A stretch of DNA of 15,394 bases, taken from Candidatus Scatousia excrementipullorum. GTDB lineage: Bacteria; Cyanobacteriota; Vampirovibrionia; Gastranaerophilales; Gastranaerophilaceae. Both the position numbers and the translations under genes were made by a program. The notes beneath the pieces are model-generated. The model ran no database searches, had not been told where the DNA came from, and worked only from the letters and a program-made list of their open reading frames with translations. The DNA is taken from NCBI GenBank assembly GCA_017694215.1, contig JADIND010000081.1:1-15394 (forward strand). Direction: 5' to 3'. Of this stretch, positions 1 to 7,882 are shown piece by piece; position 1 is the stretch's first letter; every line of letters starts with the position of its first letter.

Positions 1-1
1 A

Positions 2-550
2 AAATTTAAAAAATATGAGAAGAAATTTGAAAAAATACCATTTAAACATAGGTATTATTCATATTATAAGAACAAGAATAATAAATTAACACATAAAGGC
101 ATTGTTTATATTATGTTTAACCCAAGCCATGCAATACCCGGGAATTTTGATGATTCCATCAACAATTGTATAAATTTAGCGAAAAATTATGATTATATTG
201 AAATTTTAAACCTTTTTTCACTAAGGAAACCCAGTGGATATAAAAAGGCTGAATTATATGACAGTAATAATGTCAATAAAAAATTTATTTTAGATTATTT
301 AGAAAATATAGTTGATAATAAAAATATTGATGTTGTCCTTGCTTGGGGACATGGAAAAGAAAAAGACTACAAAGAAATAATCGATGAAATAAATAATATA
401 TTAAAAAATAAAAATAATGTTTTCATAATTGGTGTAGATGCACAAAAAGCAAATACTTACATTCATCATGCAAATTCCCAGATTTGGAATGGTCTTGGAA
501 AAATAGAAGAAGTTGCAAAACTTGTACCATACAACTTTATAGGAGTTTGA
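2..550 (+). CDS. DUF1643 family protein, 5' partial
   Basis: The reading frame is open from position 2 with no ATG before 113. The residues just upstream of that ATG (HKGIVYI) continue the hydrophobic strand that precedes the MxNPS motif in this family, so the true start lies outside the window and the ATG at 113 is internal. Counting from that Met, the visible signatures are MFNPS (1-5), NLFSLR (33-38), AWGHG (about 77-81) and a C-terminal HH (117-118). DUF1643 proteins are small, of unknown biochemical function, and frequent on plasmids, phages and genomic islands. A second, diverged member follows 128 bp downstream on the same strand. No terminator is visible between them, so they may be cotranscribed. 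The family call is confident from the motif order; function is unknown. Confidence 0.8.
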   Translation, partial: KFKKYEKKFEKIPFKHRYYSYYKNKNNKLTHKGIVYIMFNPSHAIPGNFDDSINNCINLAKNYDYIEILNLFSLRKPSGYKKAELYDSNNVNKKFILDYLENIVDNKNIDVVLAWGHGKEKDYKEIIDEINNILKNKNNVFIIGVDAQKANTYIHHANSQIWNGLGKIEEVAKLVPYNFIGV

Positions 551-678
551 TACTTTTTGTGTCATGAGCCTTGAAACATTTTGCAACAGGAACGAGTAAT
601 TGAATAATCGCAAATTTTAAACTGCGTCCGAATTAGGCAGAGTAGGGAGTTAAGTTAAAAGTTGAAAGGATACTTAAA

Positions 679-1443
679 ATGAACAAAGAAGAAATATTTA
701 AGAATATTCCATACATAAAGGCTTATAGGCACGACATCACAGATAGTTTTGATTTGTATTTTGGACAAAACAAGAATAATAAAAATAATTGCCTTATAGA
801 AGTTAAGGGGGTTGCATATTACAATTGCGAAACACCAAAAGCCAAATCTGATTGTTACAGATATTACCTTGAACTGGAAATGAATAATCAAAAAAACAAT
901 AAAACCCTGGTTATTTTAATGCTTAACCCGTCAAATACATTTCCGGAAATGAACGGTAAAAAATCAACGGTCGACGGAACTGTTAAAAATGCAGTAAGAA
1001 TTGCCTATAAAGCAGGATACTCAAAAGTTATTATTTTAAATTCATTCAACTATATAGACGGAAACAGCTTGACTGCAATAAAAACAACGAAGCAATCCTC
1101 GACTGAAATTAACACAAAAATAATATCAAATGTACTAAAAGAACATAAAAATTTGATGATAGCTTGGGGTACAAAAGTGCGTAAAAGAGATAAAAATAGC
1201 ATTTTAAGCAGTATTTGGGATATAGCTACAGATTTAAAAATATATGCATATGCTTGGAATAAAAATTCAAATTGTCCTTATCATCCGGCATCCAGAGTGG
1301 ATAATAAGAACAACGGATTTCCTCTAACGAAATTTTTAACCGACAAGACCAATTTCTTAAAGCTGGGTATTCTAAAGCAAAATGATAAATTTGATTTAGT
1401 ATTAAAGAGTCAAATTGAGCTGCGTCGAAATTGGACGAAATAG
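679..1443 (+). CDS. DUF1643 family protein, full length
   Basis: This is a 254-residue protein with the complete DUF1643 pattern: a strand leading into MLNPS (81-85), then NSFNY (121-125), AWG (162-164), and NCPYHPASR with His202 near the C-terminal end. The N-terminal part (about 40-75, with Cys38, Cys50 and Cys59) corresponds to the usual beta-rich lead-in. The ATG is preceded by AAAGGA about 9 bp upstream, which supports this start. It lies downstream of another DUF1643 gene but is clearly divergent from it, so this is an old duplication or co-acquisition rather than a recent copy. Biochemical function is not established for the family. A hairpin just after the stop may end the transcript. 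Confidence 0.85.
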   Translation: MNKEEIFKNIPYIKAYRHDITDSFDLYFGQNKNNKNNCLIEVKGVAYYNCETPKAKSDCYRYYLELEMNNQKNNKTLVILMLNPSNTFPEMNGKKSTVDGTVKNAVRIAYKAGYSKVIILNSFNYIDGNSLTAIKTTKQSSTEINTKIISNVLKEHKNLMIAWGTKVRKRDKNSILSSIWDIATDLKIYAYAWNKNSNCPYHPASRVDNKNNGFPLTKFLTDKTNFLKLGILKQNDKFDLVLKSQIELRRNWTK

Positions 1444-1479
1444 TATCTTAGCAATAAGTAACAATAATCAATAATCAGC

Positions 1480-1508
1480 TTCGCCACGTTTATTTTAGAC
1501 GTGGCGAA
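1480..1508 (+). terminator. Perfect 10-bp hairpin after the DUF1643 pair
   Basis: TTCGCCACGT (1480-1489) and ACGTGGCGAA (1499-1508) are exact inverted repeats around a 9-nt loop. It starts 36 bp after the stop codon. Only a short T-poor stretch follows, so it is a weak or atypical intrinsic terminator. An mRNA-stabilising hairpin or an operator is possible instead. Confidence 0.5.
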
Positions 1509-1563
1509 TATTTAAGGAATTTGAAACGATAGGATTGTTACTAAATAAAATTTTTAATTAAAC

Positions 1564-1593
1564 TTGCATAATTCGGAGAAAATGTGGTATAAT
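1564..1593 (+). promoter_or_regulatory. Sigma-70 type promoter of the Fic gene
   Basis: TTGCAT (1564-1569) and a perfect TATAAT (1588-1593) are separated by 18 bp. TG sits one base before the -10 box (TGGTATAAT), making an extended -10. The predicted transcript begins near 1600, giving a leader of about 18 nt that carries GGAGA at 1609-1613 just before the ATG at 1618. The in-frame TTG at 1564 coincides with the -35 box and so cannot be the start codon of this transcript. Confidence 0.75.
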
Positions 1594-1617
1594 ATCCGTA
1601 TAATATTCGGAGAAAAT
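1571..1617 (+). repeat. Direct repeat ATTCGGAGAAAAT around the Fic start
   Basis: The 13-mer ATTCGGAGAAAAT occurs at 1571-1583 and again at 1605-1617, 34 bp apart. The first copy overlaps the promoter spacer and the second contains the ribosome binding site. This could be a repressor site pair, or a duplication left by sequence slippage. Confidence 0.6.
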
Positions 1618-2715
1618 ATGAGATATATCTATCAAAACACAGACTGGCACAGCTTTAGATGGTGCGGAGATAAAATTCAAAATTTATTATTAGAAATCAA
1701 AAAATCGCAAGGATATTTACTTGGTAAAATGGATTCTCTGGGTTTTGATGTCAAAAATAATGCACTATTACAGATTTTGACAGAAAACATTATTAAATCA
1801 TCTGAAATTGAAGGACAAATTTTAGACAAACATTTGGTTCGTTCATCTGTTGCCAGACGACTCGGTATTGACATTGGCGGTGAAACACCTGTATCAAGAG
1901 ATATTGAGGGTGTTGTAGAAATGATGCTTGATGCAACTCAAAATTATTCCTCACAGATGACAAAAGAAAGACTTATAGGATGGCACGCAGCGCTTTTCCC
2001 GACAGGTTACAGCGGTATGTACAAAATCAATGTCGGAGGATACAGGACTGATGAACTTGGTCCAATGCAGGTTATTTCAGGTTATACCGGCAATGAAAAA
2101 GTTCATTATGAAGCTCCAAAAGCCGGATTACTTGAAGGGGAGATGAATGAGCTTATCAATTATATTAATACGGAAAAAGAAACAGATTTTTTAATTCAAG
2201 CCGGCATTGTGCATCTCTGGTTTGTAATTTTGCACCCGTTTGATGACGGCAACGGAAGAATTGCAAGAGCCTTAACGGATATGATTCTTGCAAGAAGTGA
2301 TGACAGCAAATTCCGTTTTTATTCGATGTCTTCGCAAATCCAGAAAAACAGAAAAAGCTATTATGAAGTTTTGGAAAAAACTCAAAAAGGTTCAATGGAT
2401 ATAACGAATTGGCTTGTATGGTTTTTAGAAAACCTGTTAGCTGCAATTCAATCAAGTGGAGAAATTACCGATAAAGTTTTGCAAAAAGCAGAATTCTGGC
2501 AGAAAAATTCTAATTTAGTTTTTAACGAAAGACAAATTAAAGTTTTAAACAGGTTTATGGATAATTTTGAAGGCAATCTTACAACAACAAAGTGGGCAAA
2601 AATGTGTAATTGCTCGCAAGATACCGCAAATTTGGATATTAACGACTTAATAGATAAGAAAATACTAAAGAAAACGGGCAAAGGGCGGGCTACACATTAT
2701 CTTTTGCGTAAATAA
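1618..2715 (+). CDS. Fic family protein with DUF4172 N-terminal domain (AMP transferase)
   Basis: This 365-residue Fic enzyme is expected to move AMP from ATP to a hydroxyl side chain of a target protein. The core motif HPFDDGNGRIAR (206-217) is intact, including the catalytic His and both Gly-flanked phosphate-binding residues. SSEIEG (61-66) fits the (S/T)xxxE(G/N) inhibitory helix placed N-terminal to the core, so this is a class II, self-inhibited Fic. The N-terminus (IYQNTDWHSFRW) matches DUF4172, and the C-terminus (about 315-365) forms a winged helix (TTTKWAKMCNCSQDTANLDI), suggesting DNA binding or autoregulation. The start at ATG 1618 is chosen because a TTG 18 codons upstream lies inside the promoter. 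Length and domain order are normal for the family. The stop touches the convergent AAA+ gene. The target is unknown. Confidence 0.93.
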   Translation: MRYIYQNTDWHSFRWCGDKIQNLLLEIKKSQGYLLGKMDSLGFDVKNNALLQILTENIIKSSEIEGQILDKHLVRSSVARRLGIDIGGETPVSRDIEGVVEMMLDATQNYSSQMTKERLIGWHAALFPTGYSGMYKINVGGYRTDELGPMQVISGYTGNEKVHYEAPKAGLLEGEMNELINYINTEKETDFLIQAGIVHLWFVILHPFDDGNGRIARALTDMILARSDDSKFRFYSMSSQIQKNRKSYYEVLEKTQKGSMDITNWLVWFLENLLAAIQSSGEITDKVLQKAEFWQKNSNLVFNERQIKVLNRFMDNFEGNLTTTKWAKMCNCSQDTANLDINDLIDKKILKKTGKGRATHYLLRK

Positions 2716-4770
2716 CTAAAACCCTACAGAATTCTGCAACTCTTTAGACTTTTTGACCTTAACTTCATCTTCAAGCATCTTGTAAAGTTCGCCTAAATCC
2801 GTTATACATAAGAAAGTAGCTTTCTTTTTTACTGTTGCAAAATCTCCAGCGGTTAAACCTTTTATACATACATCCGCATTTTTAATTCCGAAAAAGTGTT
2901 CAAATGCAGTGTTCACCTGTTCTTTTGTCATAAAATCAAATTTGATTTTGAACGTAAACCGCCTCAAGCTTGCTTCATCAAGCGTGTCAAGCAAATTTGT
3001 CGTACAAACAAACGGATATTCGTGAGATTCCATCCACGTCAGCATCTCATTAACCTGTGAAACTTCCCAGTTTCTTACAGCGTTATTGCGATTTTGCAGG
3101 AATGAATCTGCCTCATCGAAAATCAACATTGCTTTTTTCGATTTGGCTTGAGCAAATGCATCTGCAATATTTTGTTCTGTCTCGCCAACATATTTGGACA
3201 TTAAATCACTTGCACGCTTCATTATTACCTCAACCCCTAGTTCTTTAGCTAAATACCTTGCATATAAACTTTTCCCGGTCCCGGGTTCTCCATAAAGGCA
3301 AAGTGAAAAGTTTACTTTTCCACAAGATTTTATTTTTGTAGTCAAATCCTTTATATTTAAATCCGTATTTACAAGATTGTCGTTATATTCTTTCATTTCA
3401 AACTCTTTCTTCTTTTTGACATTTTTCTTTTTAGTCACAACTTTTGCAACATTTTCAACAAAAACCTCAAAATCATCTTGATTACCGTTAATAAGTTTTG
3501 TCGTTTTTACAGCATTCGTAATCAATGACGGCGGGATTTCGTAATTTTTGTTTAATTCCACAAGTTTTTTGCTATCTATTTTAAATTTGTTTTTGCGAAT
3601 AACCCGTTTCCAAATATTTAGGCGGATGTCATCTGTCAATTTTTCAAACTCGACAGTATAAGTCATTCTACGCAAAAACGCCGGATCAACATCATAAATA
3701 TTGTTTGTTGTCCAGAAAATCGGAATAGGTGTTTCTTCAATCAAAGTATTCAAGTAAGCCTTTGATGCACTTCCAAATTCTGTAAAACCTCTGTTCATAA
3801 CATCTTCGGCTTCATCAAAGAGAATGCATGAGTTGTTAGTTTTTGAAAGAATTGTTTGTTTTGATGATAAATCGCTCAGTCGGTCTTTTCTTGAAGCTTC
3901 TTTGTCCATAAATTTTGCCGATACTGAGTACATATCGCATTTTGCCTTATTTGCAATAAGTTTTGCAAACTGGGTTTTGCCTGTACCGACAGAGCCGTAA
4001 AGTAAAATATTTATCCCTTTAGCGTGGTTTTTAATCGCTGAAGTCAAGATATTTAAAGCAACGTCACGTTCTTTTGCAAGATGTTCAAAATCTCTCCAAC
4101 AGAGCTCTGATTTCTGATTTTTCCCAAGTAAAATATTTTTAATCTGTGTTTGTGTTTTTATTTCTGAATTCAAGAACACTTCAAGAATTTTATTATTTAA
4201 TGCGATTTTATCATTATTAAATGAAGTTTTTATTAAAATTCCTTTATTAAATAATTGTTTTTTTAGTCTGGCAACTTCCCAACTTTTTAAGTCAAGCATT
4301 TGAATTCCAAAAATTTCAAATTCCTCATATAAAAAACCAGCAAAATATGTATGAAGTTCGTTAACACAACGATTGATAACCTTAAATATGTAAAATGAAA
4401 CTATTTCTTGTTCAATACTATCCAAATTATATAAATTTGAAACAAATTCAATTTTATTCTTGAGTGAAGATTTTTTATATTTTAAACTTTTCAATTTTGT
4501 GACTAAAATTTGTTTTAAGGTACTTTTAAAACTTAGTTCTTCATTGTAACCTAAATGTTCGTGATATTTAGGACACTTTCTCCTTGGTAAATCCAGCATA
4601 CTAATTAGGTCTCTATAAAAAAAGCTAAATTCACTTTTGTCGATATCTAAGTTGTCGATTAATTTTATCAAATATCGACATAACACAGCACATTCAAAGG
4701 CTGAACATTTCGAGCGTCCTTTAAGTTTATCATTTAATTTATCATAATTTTCTATCAATTTATTAACCAT
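2716..4770 (-). CDS. Tandem AAA+ ATPase with helical N-terminal region
   Basis: This 684-residue cytoplasmic ATPase carries two complete AAA+ modules. Module one has Walker A GSVGTGKT (259-266), Walker B CILFDEAED (315-323), sensor-1 TTNN (354-357) and FLRR (365-368). Module two has GEPGTGKS (494-501), MLIFDEAD (548-555), a pore-loop-like KYVGE (536-540) and SLRR (601-604). A lysine-rich linker (about 445-470) joins them. The first 250 residues are predicted helical, Cys-containing at the start, and not recognised. Both modules look catalytically competent, so a hexameric remodelling machine is likely. No protease domain is present, which argues against FtsH or Lon. AAGGAAGG lies 9 bp before the ATG. 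The gene is divergent from a STAND ATPase remnant, and its stop abuts the Fic stop. Substrate unknown. Confidence 0.88.
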   Translation of the reverse strand: MVNKLIENYDKLNDKLKGRSKCSAFECAVLCRYLIKLIDNLDIDKSEFSFFYRDLISMLDLPRRKCPKYHEHLGYNEELSFKSTLKQILVTKLKSLKYKKSSLKNKIEFVSNLYNLDSIEQEIVSFYIFKVINRCVNELHTYFAGFLYEEFEIFGIQMLDLKSWEVARLKKQLFNKGILIKTSFNNDKIALNNKILEVFLNSEIKTQTQIKNILLGKNQKSELCWRDFEHLAKERDVALNILTSAIKNHAKGINILLYGSVGTGKTQFAKLIANKAKCDMYSVSAKFMDKEASRKDRLSDLSSKQTILSKTNNSCILFDEAEDVMNRGFTEFGSASKAYLNTLIEETPIPIFWTTNNIYDVDPAFLRRMTYTVEFEKLTDDIRLNIWKRVIRKNKFKIDSKKLVELNKNYEIPPSLITNAVKTTKLINGNQDDFEVFVENVAKVVTKKKNVKKKKEFEMKEYNDNLVNTDLNIKDLTTKIKSCGKVNFSLCLYGEPGTGKSLYARYLAKELGVEVIMKRASDLMSKYVGETEQNIADAFAQAKSKKAMLIFDEADSFLQNRNNAVRNWEVSQVNEMLTWMESHEYPFVCTTNLLDTLDEASLRRFTFKIKFDFMTKEQVNTAFEHFFGIKNADVCIKGLTAGDFATVKKKATFLCITDLGELYKMLEDEVKVKKSKELQNSVGF

Positions 4771-4840
4771 ATTGTAAATCCTTCCTTACATACATTGTAA
4801 GCAAGAACTATGTCACTTCCGGACAGAGACTTCAAGTCAT

Positions 4841-4859
4841 ATTAAATTGTTGATTTAAT
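4841..4859. promoter_or_regulatory. Inverted repeat between divergent AAA+ and STAND genes
   Basis: ATTAAAT (4841-4847) and ATTTAAT (4853-4859) are exact inverted repeats with a 5-nt spacer. They sit in the 137-bp divergent gap and could be an operator. In such AT-rich DNA a 7-bp match can also arise by chance. Confidence 0.3.
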
Positions 4860-4907
4860 TTCTTAACAAAACGACAAAAATGAAAAATATTATTATAAAA
4901 TTAAAGA

Positions 4908-5507
4908 ATGGAAGAGCTTTATGTAGATAGATACCTATGTCCTAATAATAAAACTCAAAATTTGGATACATTTAGTTTCTTAATGGGTGAAATGACATAT
5001 ATTTCACCTGAAGTTGTATATACAATGGATGTTTATAAACAATTTAAGGATATAAGAAATAATCCTTATAACTTTATAATTGGCAACGGAGGTCTTGGTA
5101 AATCTACATATTTAAAACAAATCAAAACGACTTTAGAAAAAGAGAATATTCCTTGTTTATTAATTGAACTTAAATCTCTAAGTGACGAAAATAGTTTATA
5201 TAACAGAATAAATCAATATTTAAGAAAACTTAATTCCAAAGAAATATATCTTCTATTAGATGCAATAGATGAAGCTATAGATTGCAACATTCAAAACGTT
5301 GCAAATAAGATATGTGATGCGATATCACAAATTATAACTTCGTATAAGGTACAAGAAAGATTTAGAGTATTACATAAGGATAAATTAAATAACCCACAAC
5401 GTAAAAAACAACTAAAACGACATAAAAGACTTGTTAATATTTTCGTATATTTTCTTATGTTAAACTTTTTTAATAAATTTTTACAAAAGGTGCAAACGTC
5501 ATTATAG
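4908..5507 (+). pseudogene. Truncated NACHT/STAND P-loop ATPase
   Basis: The N-terminal 145 residues match the start of a bacterial STAND ATPase of the NACHT type. They show a lead-in with YVDRYLCPN (5-13) and YISPEVVYTM, Walker A GNGGLGKS (59-66), and a NACHT-style Walker B LLLDAIDE (115-122). From about residue 147 the translation becomes a lysine- and arginine-rich tail unlike the rest of a NACHT domain. The protein stops at 199 residues, where family members usually run to several hundred or more than a thousand with C-terminal sensor repeats. The sensor part is gone, so this is most likely a broken defence gene with the breakpoint near 5345. It has no convincing ribosome binding site. 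A short independent P-loop protein cannot be excluded. The divergent AAA+ gene suggests the two were once a unit. Confidence 0.7.
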
Positions 5508-5661
5508 CAGTAGTAATAGTAGTAATAGAGTGTTTTATCTATAATAAAATTGGGCAATAAAAAACTACTTGATGACTTTATATGAATATAAGATTAAATT
5601 AAATATTCAAACTAATTTATTAGAAAGTAGATTAAGAATCTAGATAGGAGAAAAATAAAGT

Positions 5662-6915
5662 ATGCAAATTAATCATATAAAACGGATTGCAAATATTTTG
5701 GTTAAAAACAAAAAAGTTGTTTCAAATGCATATAATAAAGCAGGAAACAGGTTAGCTGCTAAAACTACTTTGTCTGATGTCCACAAACTAAAAGGTATAG
5801 AAATGCCTGAAGGTACTGTAAGTATTGATTTAGTAAATGTAGAACGAGAGTTTGGCAAAAGTTCCTCTAATATAATTTCTTTCAAAGATAAAGATGGAAA
5901 ATTAATTAAGCGTTTTAGAACCGATAAAACTCCTGAAGGAGTGTATTCAACAGAAAGTAATTATGCTTTTGAGGAATATTATTCACCCAAAACGGATTCA
6001 ACAGGTTTGTTTTTGGATATAAGACGAACCGGGAAGTTGAATAATGAGCTTAAATCTCATACTCGCGATATGGTATCGTTTGTAAAATCAGAAATAGAAA
6101 AGAATAACCCGATACATGTTACTCATTCAAAACTGAAAACACAAGAGTTTTCATTTGGAAGAAAAGAACTTCAACGGATAGAAAGTTGGGTGAAAGGTGA
6201 TAAAAATTCAATGAAATACTTGGAAACCCAAGGTATGAGACGAGCTGACGGAAGAGTTCAGTTAACTGATATCAAAGGTAATACAACAACTCCAATAGAA
6301 GAATTTACAAAAGACCCGTATATTATGACAAGAATGTATCCGAAAAAGGATTTTGCGCAATCTATAAAACATTATCTTGCCGATATAAATGATGTTCCTA
6401 TAAATTCAATAAATTTCAAATTAAAAAAATTAAAAAATTGTGGAGGTTATTATCGACCTGCAACTAATACTGTAGTTGTGGATTCTAATTTATCAAAGGC
6501 AAAATTAGTTGAGGCGGTAGGGCATGAACTCAGACATAAAAAGCAAGATATAATGTCTTGGCATGCAATAGGTAATTATATTAGTGGTTTTTGGAAGGTT
6601 AATACTGGGAATAAAAGAGAAAACTTATTAGGTCTGTATTTTTTCAGGGGTAATGGCAAAAGTTTGCTTTCTTTAAACGGAAGGATTAAAAAATATTATT
6701 ATGGAAGTCCTTTAGAAATAGATGCATATAAGGCTGGTGGGCGTTTTGAGAGAAAGTATATCAGATTGTCACAAAAACTTGGTAATGAATTTCCTTATGC
6801 TTCATCTTCTCAATTTGGATACGATGGAAGTTTTGACGAATTTGCTGCGTTTTTAGGAGAAGCTTTTAAAAATGCCAAAGTAGTTCAAGTTCAAGAGCCT
6901 ATATATAGAAATTGA
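5662..6915 (+). CDS. Hypothetical protein with C-terminal zincin-like metallopeptidase motif
   Basis: This is a 417-residue protein of unrecognised family. The C-terminal third has a zincin-like arrangement: a strand GGYYRPATNTVVVD (271-284), then VGHELRHKKQ (286-295), giving the HExxH pattern at 288-292, and about 60 residues later SPLEIDAYKAG (349-359), where Glu352 could be the third zinc ligand, as in gluzincins. The first 250 residues are charged and show no signal peptide or membrane segment. The ATG is preceded by AGGAG at 5646-5650, 11 bp upstream. A 57-residue ORF starts 46 bp after its stop. The metal-site reading comes from the motif only. It could be a protease, a toxin-like effector or an inactive relative. 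Confidence 0.72.
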   Translation: MQINHIKRIANILVKNKKVVSNAYNKAGNRLAAKTTLSDVHKLKGIEMPEGTVSIDLVNVEREFGKSSSNIISFKDKDGKLIKRFRTDKTPEGVYSTESNYAFEEYYSPKTDSTGLFLDIRRTGKLNNELKSHTRDMVSFVKSEIEKNNPIHVTHSKLKTQEFSFGRKELQRIESWVKGDKNSMKYLETQGMRRADGRVQLTDIKGNTTTPIEEFTKDPYIMTRMYPKKDFAQSIKHYLADINDVPINSINFKLKKLKNCGGYYRPATNTVVVDSNLSKAKLVEAVGHELRHKKQDIMSWHAIGNYISGFWKVNTGNKRENLLGLYFFRGNGKSLLSLNGRIKKYYYGSPLEIDAYKAGGRFERKYIRLSQKLGNEFPYASSSQFGYDGSFDEFAAFLGEAFKNAKVVQVQEPIYRN

Positions 6916-6961
6916 TTCTGTCGCATATAATATGTTGAATGTTGCGCAGATTTAAAATAGG

Positions 6962-7135
6962 ATGATTTTTACTTATGATAAGGAAAGTAAGAAAAAATTA
7001 TTAAAATGTAATAATGCGCTTACCAAGCGAGAAATTATAATATATGGTAATGATTTAAATAAAATAGCAGATAAAAATGAATTAGCCGCAATGATTGCAC
7101 GAGAAATTGTTAAGACTGATACTTCTTATTGGTGA
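6962..7135 (+). CDS. Small hypothetical protein, 57 aa
   Basis: This short ORF runs ATG to TGA and encodes a charged, lysine-rich protein (MIFTYDKESKKKLLK at the start) with a helical middle ending KIADKNELAAMIAREIVK. Its composition is protein-like, without the Ile/Phe/Asn runs typical of chance ORFs in AT-rich DNA. It follows the zincin-like gene by 46 bp on the same strand and overlaps the 3' end of the convergent sigma fragment by 10 bp. The ribosome binding site is poor (AGG directly against the ATG), so it may depend on readthrough or coupling from upstream. No family is recognised. An inhibitor or immunity partner for the upstream protein is only a guess from position. Confidence 0.5.
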   Translation: MIFTYDKESKKKLLKCNNALTKREIIIYGNDLNKIADKNELAAMIAREIVKTDTSYW

Positions 7136-7707
7136 TATTTTAAAATTTTTCTGATATCTTCAAACAAATTTTCTTGTGAAACTTTGCTGTCAGGAGTAAC
7201 AGAATCTTCATCTACTATAAAGTCTGCAATTTTGGAAGAATCTTCAGATAAATTTGCAGGAGTTTCCATACTTATTGTAGATTGAACTGATTTTATAATT
7301 TGAGTAAGTTTATTGACCGGAACCCCTAATCTGTATGCAATTTCTTGTTTTGTTGGGGAGTGTCCCAGTTCTGTTGTCAAATCTATTGTTGCACGGCGAA
7401 TTTTTCCTAAAGATTCTATCATATGAATTGGCAGTCTTATTATTCTTGCTTTATCTGCTATTGCATGGGTTATTGATTGTTGAATCCACCAAGTTGCATA
7501 AGTTGAGAACTTGTAACCTTTTGTATAATCAAATCTGCCGGCAGCTTTCATAAGTCCCATGTTGCCTTCTTGAATTAAATCAAGGAAAGAAAGTCCTCGA
7601 CCAATATATTTTTTTGCAATACTAACGACTAATCTCAAATTCGCATTGACTAATAAATTCTTTGAGAAATCATCGTGGTCTTCATATATTTTTTTTTGCA
7701 AGATCAA
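7126..7707 (-). pseudogene. Truncated sigma-70 family RNA polymerase sigma factor (regions 2-3 only)
   Basis: The translation is a clear RpoD/RpoS-type sigma core. Region 2.1 begins at NANLRLVVSIAKKYIGRGL, followed by DLIQEGNMGLMKA (region 2.2) and FDYTKGYKFSTYATWWIQQSI (regions 2.3-2.4). Region 3 follows, with the helix-turn-helix-like TKQEIAYRLGVPVNKL and the sigma finger part (SMETPANLSEDSS, DFIVDEDS). It ends EDIRKILKYHQ, exactly where region 4, the -35 reader, should begin. No region 4 is found downstream on this strand. At the other end no in-frame ATG exists: only TTG codons precede residue 20, and an in-frame stop lies at 7729-7731. Both ends are therefore missing, so decay is the simplest reading. 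A free-standing region 2 protein, like the split sigma of Bacillus YvrI/RsoA, is the alternative. Confidence 0.8.
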
Positions 7708-7855
7708 GTGTAATTTAACGGGACATAATTATCTTAAAACTTGTGAAAAATTTTTTGCTATGTTTATGTAAAATCAAATACTCATTTCAACTGTTACTAA
7801 TAATCATTTAAAGAGTTTTTTACAGGAAGTCTGTAATTTAACGACCGGTTTGATT

Positions 7856-7881
7856 TGTACGGATACTTTGATTATTTTGGA
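7856..7881 (+). repeat. Interspersed repeat copy A (TGTACGGATAnTTTGATTATTTYGGA family)
   Basis: This is the first of four related copies. It lies directly before the orphan terminator. Its 3' part TTTGATTATTTTGGA (7867-7881) can pair with 7926-7940 (14 of 15 bases), enclosing the terminator in a larger stem. Confidence 0.65.
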
Positions 7882-7882
7882 C

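Noticed and set aside
1564..1617. Longer Fic start at TTG 1564
   Set aside because: The TTG lies in the -35 box of a strong promoter. ATG 1618 has a ribosome binding site and gives the normal DUF4172 N-terminus.
3057..3248. 63-aa plus-strand ORF inside the AAA+ gene
   Set aside because: It lies antisense to the second ATPase module, whose motifs are intact. A shadow frame.
5505..5528. AGTAGTAAT-type short tandem repeat, considered as a microsatellite or CRISPR-like unit
   Set aside because: Only two to three imperfect 9-bp units without spacers. Expected by chance in AT-rich DNA.
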